The notes beneath the pieces were generated by a model, which searched no databases, was not told the origin of the DNA, and saw only the letters and a list, made by a program, of their open reading frames with translations. Shown piece by piece: positions 47,951-57,768 of a stretch of DNA of 64,000 nucleotides. Both the position numbers and the translations under genes were made by a program. Numbering within the stretch: the stretch's first letter is position 1; every line of letters begins with the position of its first letter. The DNA lies in NCBI RefSeq assembly GCF_000764305.2, contig NW_025945022.1, forward strand, positions 62,001 to 126,000. Direction: 5' to 3'. This DNA is from Hyalella azteca. Lineage: Eukaryota; Arthropoda; Malacostraca; Amphipoda; Hyalellidae.

Positions 47951-50900
47951 CTGTAGGATATGGGCGAGGATTAAGCTTCACATTACACGGCACGAATATT
48001 TTTTAATCCGGAGTCCTCCGAGTGGTAGGATCAATATCAATCAATAATTAAATTATAATAGGTACACGGAGGGGACCATGAGCCCTTACGCGCCCTTGCG
48101 TTGGGGACCATGAGCCCTTACTTAGAAAAGCAATATTTTGGATCATTAGAACAGCATGAAAATAAAGGTGATATATGTATGGACCATCATATATCAGCAC
48201 AATATTAATATTGAAAAAGGAATCGACACAAATTAGCATTCAAACGGTAAATGAGAATTCATTTAATTATAAAATGAAGAATTATGATTCGATTTTTATC
48301 AGTGAGAAAGGGAAACTGGGGAGTAAGCGGACAGCCATACAAAACTGTGAAAATGCCTTAGCAAATAACGTTTGAAATAGGTAGCTGAAATGAAAAAGAG
48401 ACATGATATTCGTCATAGGATTTAGAAGCAAAGAAAATAACATTTACATCATGCACGAGCTCATTGCGTGAAATACTGTGAAATTATTTGTCACTTTCTA
48501 ACCTTTTAAATTGCTAGTAAATTTAAGATTTAACCAAACTAATGATAATAATGTTCGTTTAATGAGCTAAATATACGTCAAGACAGAACAAAACTCACTG
48601 AGCTGTTCAGCACGGTCATCAAGGAGGCTGTAGCTGCATTCGCTGGAGGCATCAGAGTCTTCGGCGTCTGCCGTGAAGAGATCAGGACTGCAACGAGCGC
48701 CTGGAGGCAAAGAGCTGCCAGCACTGGGACCGTTGTATGGTGCTTGAATGATCATGTTTGGTGCGGAATTTAAAGATTTTGTGTTGAGCGTCGATGCAGA
48801 TAAGCCATTTATAAGTTCCAAACGAACGTAAGGCTCCAATTCAGCAGAGGCATTGTCGGCAGATACTCTGAGTAGCTTAGAGGAAGCTTCCATTGAGTCA
48901 TACGACGGTATATCATCGTCAGTGTCAGCTTCCTTTGCTCCAGCACTGCTAGTAGAAGGAAAATTTGAGAGGAAACTTTTGCATTTTCTTACCGTCTCCA
49001 AAGGCGACTTAGATTTGCGGTCACTTGGCTCAAAATTATCAACAAGATTCTCGTTCGCAGACAAAAGCCTAGTAGAATCCTGCTCTCCATAAACGGTGTC
49101 GCTGCCTCTTGACACGTTGGACTTTCCTTCATTACTAATATCTTCAAATAAAAAATCGTCAAAGTCATCATCATCCTCATCAAAAGAATAATGTTTTGGC
49201 ATTACTCTCACTGAATCATTGGTGGATGGAGGAACGTTAGTAGCTCTATTAAAGTTCGAGTCGGAAGTGTTCTCCAACGATTTACTGTTACCAGTTCTGA
49301 AGATCGGAGACGTAGGTGCGGGAATATCGCAAATTTTGCTTGCTGGAGTCTGATTAATAATATCATAACTTAAATTTGATCTTCGCTGAACAGTCAATTT
49401 GGATCTTCTAGGAGTGAAAATTTCATCTCGAGCCTCACATTGACTTGAACGAGGAATTTCACGAGTTCCTGCAACGTTACAATGGCTAGGAGGCGAGCTC
49501 CATTTTTGTGCCGAGAGTTTAGAGGAAAGCGTTGGCTGATTTACACTCGAGTTACCAGGTACCTCGCAATAGAGGTAATCACTTGGATCACTTATATCAT
49601 CAGGCTCAATTTTGAAGAGACGAGCCTCATCATCGGCACTTCCACTGACCATTGTTGAGGGAGGAAATTCAGTTTTGATGTTTAATTCAGTTTTGATGCT
49701 GACTTCAGGTTTAATGGTGACTTCAGGTTTAATGCTGACTTCAGGTTCGATGTTGACTTCAGGTTTGATGTTGACATCAGTATTAGCGCGGCCTTCAAGT
49801 TTTCTTCTCTTCTTCAGGTCAGCCAAAAGGGAAGCAAATTGATTGCTGAATTTTTTTTCTGAAAAATGAAGAGCATCATCGGGAGAAGATAGTTTCAGAA
49901 AACACATAATACCAGAGTGAATTATTCATGTATACTTTTAGAAATTAAAGCATATCACAAATCAAAAATTAACCTTACTTAATTTTAATTTGATTTAAAT
50001 AAATTTAAATTATCAGGCATAGCTTACGAATTTTTTTCTGCCCTTCCTCAATGACGGTAGGAGACGACTTACAATCGTAAGAAAAAATCTGTAAAGAGGA
50101 AAAGTGTTTGAATCATAAAGAAAAAAATACTGCGCGTGTGATAACTTGAACTGAAGAGTGAATCAAGCAGTGAACTAAACAGCGAATCAAGCAGTGAACT
50201 AAAGAGTGAATCAAGCAGTGAACTAAAGAGTGAATCAAGCAGTGAACTGATGAGTGAATCAAGCAGTGAACTGAAGAGTGAATCAAGCAGTGAACTGCAT
50301 GAAGAGTGAATCAAACAGTGATCTGAAGGGAAATTTTATCATCGTGTGAAGAGTGATTCAAATAGTGAAATGAGGAGTGATTCTAATAGTGAACTTGAAA
50401 GTGGTTCAGACAATGAAGGTTATTGACAGAAGTTTTCATCAAACAGCTTATTGAATTCGAGTCCAACAGTTAAGTGTAATTTATTAAACTGAAATTTTCA
50501 CTTAACAGCTTAGTTAATTTTTATATGAACAATGAAGTGAACTATGAAACATTGAATTTTTGCTTATACAAGCAAAACATTGAACTGAAATTTCAGCCAA
50601 ACAGCTCATTGTTTGTGAGAAATATAGTCACAGTAAGACACAAACTCACTTTGAATTCAGTCAAAGAACACAGTCAAGCAAGACACACACCGACTGTATA
50701 GTCTGAGTAGACTGTGTAGGTTGTATCTGCTCCTCACGCGCTGCTTGTCTGTGTAGCTGCTGTATAGGCCGGGGCTCCAGCTTGTCGCACTCGCTATTGT
50801 ACAGCACCACGTACCTGCACGTGAGATATATTGTACAGCACCACGTACCTGCACGTGAGATATATTGTACANTGCTGGTGCACATGGTGACACAGCTAAT

Positions 50901-53900
50901 GTATGGTGATGTGGTGTTGCTGGTGCACATGGTGACACAGCTAATGTATGTTGCATTGCGTGTGCACTACCTCACGGCGGCACAAATATCGTAAGGTTGG
51001 CGATATTGTACAGCCTCGTTGTCACTGTTCTTGTATTACGCCTTCACACACATAGTTATTTATATTTTTCATATGTTATCCATGGATATTCCTCAGCATC
51101 TATGACCATTAGAGCGTCGGGAGAAAACTATCGAATGGTATCAATGACGAATTTCAATTCTACACGACTTTTCTTTTACTCATACCTGCTTCCAAAGAGT
51201 CAGATTCTATTTCATGACACTAATTATCAGTGAAACTAAAACTTGCCATATTTGACTCAAGCAATGCCAAAACATAAATTCATCTAATTTTATTACCTAA
51301 CAAGTATTTTTGTCATTAATATTACAGTTAGAATCAGTAGAGTGAATGAAAACACTAATTGAACAAACTGGCACCATAATTATCAGCATAAAGCTAATAG
51401 TTTAACTTTTCTCACACTGGACAGTTACAACTACACCCACACAAGGCATGAATGATGCTACGTTGCAAAATTATGCTGTCTATAGAAAGTTACTTAATTC
51501 TTTAGACAGCATTATAATTTATAAATACTAACTTCTTGTGACGCTTAATGAGTGTATCTCTTGAGCCGTTGGTTGAGAGGCCAACTTTCTTCAGCTCATT
51601 GCGTAGCTTGGTGTCGCTGAGCAGATGATAAACCAACTTTGGAAGAGGAGGTCGCCTGTTAAGATAGAAATGCCGTTAATGATAACTTAAATTAATAGAA
51701 CTTCAGATCAAAACTGGAGTTTACAGTAAAAAAAAACATAAAAATGCATGCATGCAATTCGTTTTATTAACATAATCTCATATCAAGAGAAATACAATAT
51801 GAATGCAGGCATGATGTAATGTACTTCAACTGTGCAGGATTGGGGTGAACAGCAGCACCAGTAGCAGCATCTCTCTGGAGGCAAGCATCGAGATGTCGAT
51901 TGATGTTGTTTTGGGCTACAGCAACACCACACACCGGGCATGACACTGTCTCTTCCTTGCTGCTCAGGACGTTGGTGGTGTGATTGCTGCTGATTGTATG
52001 ATTGATTGATGTTGATGTGCTTGCATTAGTAGTTATGCTGCTTGGATTAATGATGGATTTGGAACTGCATGAATTACTGGTGGAGGTTGATGGAGGAGGA
52101 TGATGGTTACTGCTGAGGGCATTCATAGAAGTGCTTCCTATTTTGCTTGGACTATCTTCTATATGGCTGTCATGGGAACAAAAATAATTTATTAAATTTG
52201 TTTAAATAATATAACTGAACATTTTCACTCAAGTAATCTAAAAAATTACTATGTTAAAAAAACAAAACATACACTATCTTCTCACTTTGACCTTTAATTC
52301 TAGCCTAACAACAATTAATGTTAAATTAAACCCAGCAAAAATGTTACATAGATGATTTTCTGGTTATTGTCCAAATGTTTTTCTAATTTCACCATATTTT
52401 CCATCCATACCCAAAGATGACTCATATTGACAAGGTCTACATAAAGAGTCTTGCGTAAACTAATATAGTCTGTTAATAGCAAAGTATAAAAAAAACCTAC
52501 CTAATAACAGGAGAGGAAGAAATGGAGGCCAAGCTACCACAGGACTGCTGAGGAGAGCTGGTCAATGACGTTGTTATGGTGCTGGCCACTTTTGTGGGAG
52601 TGCACCTACAAAATAAACATTACTTTAGAATATAGGTAAAGGTTTTAATCATGGTTGGGTTCAATCATCTCAACTTTAATAAGAATCCATCTCAACATGT
52701 ATGTGAAATGCCACACAAAATTTGTACAGCTAATAAATACACATTAGGGTATCAGAAAATCAACATGCCAACTCAAAAAGAGCTTTTCCCACAAGAAAAT
52801 AACTAACTTCTTGGGAGAGAAATAATCCAACAGACTCGTTCTCTTAGAAGGGCTCCCAACCACACCATCATTGATGGAGTTGAGAGCTGCAGTCAGCCTG
52901 CCCCCGCTCTTCTGAGGAGTTTTGTTGGAACTTGTGGAGGATCCTGCACCATAATTTGCTTTGCTTGGTGTTTCGAGGCATATAATATCTTCAGAGAATT
53001 GTGAGCTAGGATGAACACTAAGCTTCCTTTTAGAAGTTGAGGAACACATGCTAGGATCAAGATTTTTTCCATGTTTAGAATTATTTTGTGAAGTGAAACT
53101 GTTTTTAATTTCACCAGATTGTAGGACAGAGAAATTACTAGGAAGGTTGCACTGGAGACCAGTTTGAGCAGAATCATCTTGTTTAGAGTCGTATTGATTA
53201 TAATGTTTGTTGCCAGATTCTGGAATCCTTGGGGTCAGTTTAGATTCAGTGTTTGCAGAGGATGATAAGCTACTGGAACTTAGCTGTTCATGATAGTAAC
53301 GCTGTAGAGCATCTCTGAAATTCGTGATATATAATAGATCACCATCATCAATGAAAAATTCTTGTCATAAAATATCTTTGTAAAAGTAATACAGTTGAAA
53401 TCCAACTGCATTGAATAATTTTTCATTGTTAATCCAAAAGTGAAACAAACTTAAATCATAATATGGAATCATTCAAGTTGTAATCATTGAAATCTGTAAT
53501 TCAGAATTTTCATTCAGGTGATCAGAATAATTTGTAAACTAACACAAGTAAATGTTACCTGATAGCAGGGAAAAGCTCTATTATGCAGTCCAGAGTTCTA
53601 TTTGGACGTAACTCAGAGTCACAAATGGACGACTGGCAGGTAGGGCAGGACTGCCTATGCAGTAGAGACTGCCGAATGCAAAGGGAGCAATCTGGAATAC
53701 ACAAGGGTTTTTAGAAGAAACATTCAAATCATTTACAAATATAAATATTCATATTTTTCAATTAATGAATGGTGAAAATTTGAAACAAACACTTTCATGG
53801 ACAATCATGAAATATAAGTCTTTTCTTCTGTCAACTGGTTTTGATAATTTCTTTTTAAATTACCATTTATGAAGTCAAAGTGTTAGTTTAGCTTTAAAAT

Positions 53901-56259
53901 AACTTCCTACACAAGACAATGAACAGTTAAAAAGTTATCTGAATTTTATTGAAAAAATTGCATGATCATAAAGGCAACAATATAAGCAAGCAAGCAACTC
54001 ATTTAATAAACTACAGATTCATATTTCTGTTATTATTATATAAATGCTTAAAGTAAGGCACATTTGAAAAAATTTAAGCCTTAAAACTTACAGTTGTGTG
54101 AACATGTTGTCATCACAGAAGTCTGCAGAAACTCATAGCAGATGCCACAACGGAGCAAATCGTCAACCTGCTGCAATTAAAAAAAAAGATTTGAACAAAT
54201 AAATAACAACTAGTTCAATTCTCCTTGATCATGACATTAGTTATATTTGCTGTCTAGTTCTTTATTTAAGAAAACATTCCATCATAACAATAAAAAAATA
54301 ACTTTATTTTGAAATGTTTTAGCATAGAATCAAACCATTTTCTATTGGGTTCTGACTAAGTTTAGCCTATCAAGAGGAAGTAAATCTTAAAAAAAAAAAC
54401 AGAGAATTTCATATAGCACTTTCAATGCAACATAAAGATCATTTTTCTGAGCAGACCCATACTAGTTCTATACAATCAATATAGGTATACCACTTTTGCT
54501 TTTAAGATATTTCCCCGTTTTTGCTAGAATTATTTCTATTATTTTACAAGTATGAAGCAGTTATTGTGATGTCTGGTTCAAACAAACTTTGAAGACCCAT
54601 TTCTCAGACATAAGTTTATTAGCAAGGGAAAAATAAAATATGGTAATACTTTAAATTTGGTGCATCTAAAAAAAGGGTGTTTTTTTAATTATATGTTTTT
54701 TGGGGTGTAGGTTAAGAATCTGAAATTCATTTTTGGCGGTTGGCATCGGAAATTTTTAATGGAACCTCTTCCTAACTGGACCTAACCTGCAAGGTTTTTG
54801 TTGATTGGCTAGGTTTTTCTGGCCACCAGACGGACTCCAAACATAGAAAAAACCTATTGGCTAGGTTTTTCCGGCCGCCGCACGGACTCCAAACATAGAA
54901 AAAACCTAGCCAATCAACAAAAACCTCGCAGGTTAGGTCCAGTTAGGAACAGGCTCCATTAAAAATTTCCGACGCTGACCGCCAAAAACGGATTTCAGAT
55001 TCTTAATCTACATCCCAAAAACATATAATTAAAAAAACACCCTTTTTTGGATGCAAGGTCCCCAAGATTTCAAATGCAGGAAACATTTGTCACTTTCACT
55101 TTGGAGCAGCAAAATTTCATTCATAAGTAGGACAATTCCAATCCATCTGCCATCATACGTATTAATTAGGTCTTGATATAACAATGTACCTATAGGTTTT
55201 TTACATTTAGTTTATACCCCATGGTCAGGAAGATGTGCCAGGTGCGCGGGAATTTATTTCGTCATTTTAACGACCTGCGCGGTGCGCCGTACTATGCTGG
55301 TAAAAAAATGCGCCATGCGCCGTACTTTAGAAAGCTAAAATAGTTCTACTATTTTAGTCAAAAATATACGCGAGTATATTGACTACGTGAGTCGAACTGA
55401 CAATAATAAAATGCAAGACATGTCCGGGTTACTTCTGACTCTTCCGCTTGTCCGCCTTGTCGGATACGGAACGTACGGTAATTGTAAACTGCGGCTAATA
55501 TACATACAAAATGTAAACAGACAGTGTTCAGTGTTGCCATATGATTTTGGAGAAAATTTCTTCTAAAATAAAGTTCTAGATTTCTCATTCACCAAATTTC
55601 CGTATCAAGAAAAATCATATATTATTGAAAGATAATTAAAGGCATACCGGTACTGTACTGAGTAATGTGAGTATTACGTCTGAATCTGATCCTCCACAAA
55701 CTGCTTGTGCGCGGCAGCGCGACATAGAATTGATGGCCGGGATTGCGCGAACACGTGCGCGAAGAGAATCAATTTTCATTACATTGCGCCAACTGTGCAC
55801 AGCAATAGCTTAAAAAAGTGAAAATGTGCGGGAAAATTCACCAAAAACATACATCATCCTGAGTGTGGTTTATACCTAATTAGAAACTGATCAAATAGGC
55901 TACGTTCAGGCTGGATCAATACTGAATATATGAACCCCCAGCCTTTATTTTAAAAATTTACAAGCAAGATCAGGATAACTCAATTTCAAAGTCATTTAAG
56001 GTTTACACATTTCTGAAAAATGTTCATTAGTTCACCAACACCAAGTTTCAACAGATAACAAATGACACACAACTACGACTCCATTTATAAAAGGGCGAAT
56101 TTAGTATGCTGGCTGTTGCATTCAGCATTGTCATTGCTAATAAAAAATTCAATTGCAACAAGCCATTCGACTAGGCTAATCACTAATCAGCGGCCAGCGC
56201 TCACGGCTCACGCTCACCTTAACTGCAGGAGGCAAGTTTTGAAACACACGCGCAGACAT
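47631..56259 (-). CDS. RAD18: RAD18-like E3 ubiquitin ligase, 11 coding exons, 1,036 aa
   Basis: The gene was assembled from 11 minus-strand exons: 56259-56218, 54170-54092, 53691-53559, 53314-52793, 52605-52501, 52166-51825, 51655-51533, 50814-50691, 50088-50028, 49858-48599 and 47950-47631. All junctions are GT-AG, phases agree, and the total is 3,111 nt (1,036 codons plus TAG). Visible domains are a C3HC4 RING (C22, C25, C37, H39, C42, C45, C56, C59), a UBZ4 finger (C370, C373, H385, C389), a SAP domain (about 412-450, followed by LYNSECDKL) and a Rad6-binding-like helix (about 500-531). That is the RAD18 order. In this family RAD6-RAD18 monoubiquitinates PCNA on RPA-coated DNA to start translesion synthesis in the nucleus. 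Vertebrate RAD18 is about 500 aa; the extra length here is a longer RING-UBZ linker and an acidic, Ser-rich tail. Family identity is near certain. The least certain junctions are the exon 4 donor and the exon 10-11 join. Confidence 0.93.
48071..48121. repeat. 32-34 bp repeat, 1.6 copies, in RAD18 intron 10
   Basis: GGGACCATGAGCCCTTAC occurs twice, separated by GCGCCCTTGCGTTG. Confidence 0.85.
48599..49858 (-). CDS. RAD18: RAD18 coding exon 10 (Rad6-binding end, SUMO-motif array, acidic tail)
   Basis: Starts after TTTTCAG with KKFSNQFASLLADLKKRRKL, the end of the Rad6-binding-like helix and a basic NLS-like run (526-530). Next comes a six-residue repeat (539-574) of the form V-x-I-K-(P/T)-E, then LFKIEPDD (591-598). 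The rest to residue 930 is Ser/Asp/Glu-rich with no known fold, including an acidic cluster DEDDDDFDDFLFEDI. The donor CTCA|GTGAGT is strong. Read-through would add SEFCSVLTYI and stop, a possible short isoform. Confidence 0.88.
49668..49775 (-). repeat. RAD18: 18 bp in-frame coding repeat in RAD18 exon 10
   Basis: Six tandem 18 bp units, each encoding V/L-x-I-K/E-P/T-E (residues 539-574). It is a coding minisatellite whose translation gives five I-K-x-E sites (K542, K554, K560, K566, K572). The second unit has Glu548 in place of Lys. Confidence 0.95.
50028..50088 (-). CDS. RAD18: RAD18 coding exon 9 (start of Rad6-binding region)
   Basis: A 61 nt exon, IFSYDCKSSPTVIEEGQKKI, between TTTACAG and a strong donor TTC|GTAAGC. 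It enters in phase 0 and leaves in phase 1, exactly joining exons 8 and 10. With exon 10 it makes a charged helix like the vertebrate Rad6-binding domain. It is too short to show up in a simple ORF scan. Confidence 0.8.
50146..50325. repeat. 24 bp minisatellite in RAD18 intron 8
   Basis: About seven copies of AGTGAATCAAGCAGTGAACT then GAAG. It lies just upstream of the 61 nt exon 9, on its intron side. More diverged AGTGA words continue to 50420. Confidence 0.93.
50691..50814 (-). CDS. RAD18: RAD18 coding exon 8 (end of SAP)
   Basis: Opens with YVVLYNSECDKLEP, matching the conserved YN(A/S)xCD segment just after the RAD18 SAP helix, then REEQIQPTQ and a Gln/Thr-rich stretch. The donor is TCG|GTGTGT, phase 0. 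The acceptor lies in a 34 bp tandem duplication. Using the distal copy (50848) shifts the frame and hits a stop, so 50814 is the working acceptor. Confidence 0.87.
50797..50870. repeat. RAD18: 34 bp tandem duplication spanning the exon 8 acceptor of RAD18
   Basis: Two exact 34 bp copies (50801-50834 and 50835-50868) containing GTACAGCACCACGTACCTGC, so the splice acceptor GTGCAG|GTACGTGG is present twice. Confidence 0.95.
50873..50950. repeat. 45 bp repeat, about 1.7 copies, beside an N
   Basis: TGCTGGTGCACATGGTGACA then CAGCTAATGTATG occurs twice. The unknown base at 50872 lies between this and the 34 bp duplication, so copy numbers here may be an assembly guess. Confidence 0.9.
51533..51655 (-). 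CDS. RAD18: RAD18 coding exon 7 (SAP domain)
   Basis: Encodes LPKLVYHLLSDTKLRNELKK, then VGLSTNGSRDTLIKRHK, the helix-loop-helix SAP fold used for DNA binding in RAD18. The acceptor is TTAACAG and the donor AGAA|GTTAGT, phase 2. Confidence 0.93.
51825..52166 (-). CDS. RAD18: RAD18 coding exon 6 (UBZ4 ubiquitin-binding zinc finger)
   Basis: A low-complexity Ser/Thr/Asn stretch leads into VSCPVCGVAVAQNNINRHLD then AC, which is a CxxC-x11-HxxxC UBZ4/Rad18-type finger with ligands C370, C373, H385 and C389. In RAD18 this finger binds ubiquitin and helps recruitment to damage sites. The donor is TGAA|GTACAT, phase 2. Confidence 0.93.
52501..52605 (-). CDS. RAD18: RAD18 coding exon 5 (linker)
   Basis: Thirty-four codons beginning CTPTKVASTITTSL between TTTGTAG and a donor TTAG|GTAGGT. 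It is Ser/Thr-rich with no recognised domain. Only this frame is open across the exon: frame 1 meets TAG. Phase 2 at both ends fits its neighbours. Confidence 0.8.
52793..53314 (-). CDS. RAD18: RAD18 coding exon 4 (linker with PIP-like motif)
   Basis: Continues the frame from exon 3 (R|DALQRYYHEQL) into a Ser/Asn/Lys-rich, probably disordered linker, residues 85-259. Near its end is KRTSLLDYFSPKK (242-254), which resembles a PCNA-binding PIP box apart from Arg in place of the first Gln. The donor TCTT|GTGGGA is weak. It was chosen because it is the only nearby GT in phase 2, which the next exon needs to stay open. Confidence 0.82.
53559..53691 (-). CDS. RAD18: RAD18 coding exon 3 (RING, second half)
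   Basis: Begins at TTCCAG and encodes YCSLCIRQSLL then CPTC, giving RING ligands C42, C45, C56 and C59. Helical sequence LRPNRTLDCIIELFPAI follows, as in the segment after the RING in RAD18. The donor is CAG|GTAACA, phase 2. Confidence 0.93.
54092..54170 (-). CDS. RAD18: RAD18 coding exon 2 (RING, first half)
   Basis: Encodes (Q)VDDLLRCGICYEFL through TTCSHN, with RING ligands C22, C25, C37 and H39. The donor is AACT|GTAAGT, phase 1. The acceptor is a tandem GCAGCAG (NAGNAG), so the leading Gln may be included or skipped. Confidence 0.93.
54661..55054. mobile_element. Fold-back MITE-like element in RAD18 intron 1
   Basis: About 394 bp whose two halves are near reverse complements. The left begins TGCATCTAAAAAAAGGGTGT and the right ends ACACCCTTTTTTGGATGCA. 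The centre has a partial direct repeat containing GGACTCCAAACATAGAAAAA. There is no ORF, so it is non-autonomous. The family was not recognised. Confidence 0.8.
55055..56217. other. RAD18 intron 1, 5' part
   Basis: Spliced-out sequence with GCGC-rich words at 55235-55320 and 55700-55770. No exon seen between coding exons 1 and 2. Confidence 0.6.
56218..56259 (-). CDS. RAD18: RAD18 coding exon 1 (start codon)
   Basis: Fourteen codons, MSARVFQNLPPAVK, ending at a strong donor AAG|GTGAGC in phase 0. The ATG is the first after an in-frame TAA at 56296-56298. The segment ...LPPAVK runs into VDDLLRCGIC of the next exon, as in vertebrate RAD18, where a Pro-Pro segment precedes the RING. A minus-strand CCAAT lies about 135 bp upstream (plus ATTGG near 56395). 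No TATA box was identified. Confidence 0.85.
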
Positions 56260-57018
56260 AATTGTTATGAACGGAGTAAATTCAGCCTGTAAAGCTTAAT
56301 CGCATGCAAAGGTGCACAACATTTCTGAGTTATGTAAAGTAAAAGCTAGAACTCGATGCAGATTACGAATCATAAACGTTGCTCCCAAGTCCCATTGGAG
56401 CGAGAACGAATAACGCGCTATTATGGAGGCATTTACAATTTCGCCGGGCCGCCCTCGACTTCAAATTTATCCGGAATATCCAAATTCTATAATTTTGTCA
56501 TGATTAACTCGCTCACCATGAGTATAATTTGGTTACGATAAACCCGGTAAAATTAGAAAATATTAACAATTTTTGCGAGAATTGCGCGTTAAAATTTTAA
56601 GGTCAAGGTATCCCAAATGTCTAATCTTGGAAACTAAATCCGAATATTGACAAATTAACATATAGAATCAGAGGTTGGAAAGCATTAATTTCATTCATTT
56701 GGCATTATTAATAAAACCAGCTTTGCATATTTTTTGTAGATTTGAGAAAAAATCAATCTACCCGTCCTACCATAAATTAAATTATCGTCATATTGCCATT
56801 AACAAAATGACCTACCTAGTAGCTAAATAAATAAATACTATGGTTGTACACTATAACACAGTTAAGGCCGTAAATTTGTTCGAGATGTGCTTAAAAAATA
56901 CGTTTATTGGTTTTAACTAAAAAATAATTCATGTGAAAATCTGTAATAATTCCTGCGGCAGCGTATCGATAATTAATATTCACATTCCAAAATTCATACA
57001 GATCCGTTAAGTATTTAA
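56260..57018. other. RAD18: RAD18 upstream region and AT-rich spacer
   Basis: Should contain the RAD18 promoter and 5' UTR on the minus strand. A reversed CCAAT box is near 56395. No other element is clear, and a non-coding first exon cannot be excluded. Confidence 0.4.
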
Positions 57019-57768
57019 GGGGACCGGCTACCTAAAATTTTCAATTTTGGCGTTTTTCGGTTTTTGTGCTCATCTGAAAGCTGGAATTCTGCTCTTTCCA
57101 ATGGTACCACTGCCATCGATGTACGCCAATATTTACGTTCATGACGTCTCTTTAAAGGGAAACGGGTGGTGGATTTCTTTAAGTAATTAGATATAAAGTA
57201 ATTAGCTGCTGAAATCTTTGAATATAGTCTCTACTTGAGTTGTGCTGCAGTTACATGTTTAGTTTCATCTTAAAGCTGACATTCTGAGCTTTCCAACGAT
57301 ACTACTGCGATCCATGTACGGCAATATTGACGCAGATGGCCGGGCTTTAATGGGGGGCGGGGGTGGAGTTCCTTCACTAAATAGACCTAAGAAAATTAAG
57401 GCGACAAGACTACATATCTTGGTGTATCTGGCTGCTGGCATCTGAGCTCAGTTACCCTCCTAACATTGTACGTAGAGGTGCGCTACAAGTTGCTGCTAGC
57501 ATCCTTGAGTGGATTAAGCTACAGAAGCCTGTAGTTTGGTATCCATTTTGTAGGACGATATTTGTGGGAGGAGATAGATTTTCTATAGTACCCGTTATTT
57601 GTCCGTTTTATATGAATATCACGTTTTCTATCAATTTTTTTTTTTGAAAAATTCATAGAAGTAAAATGTTATTATTTTTACATTTTACGTATGTATGTGA
57701 AGTTTCATGATGATCGGATAATATATGTAGGAGTTATAGGCTACCTCGGTTTTAGGTAGTCGGTCCCC
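57019..57768. mobile_element. TTAA-flanked non-autonomous DNA transposon (piggyBac-type target site)
   Basis: A 750 bp element with ends GGGGACCGGCTACCTAAAA and TTTTAGGTAGTCGGTCCCC, flanked by TTAA at 57015-57018 and 57769-57772. TTAA duplication is the hallmark of piggyBac-type transposition. Inside are two related ~65 bp segments (about 57071-57140 and 57260-57335) sharing TTTCCAA and TGTACG-CAATATT motifs. No transposase ORF was seen. Confidence 0.8.
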
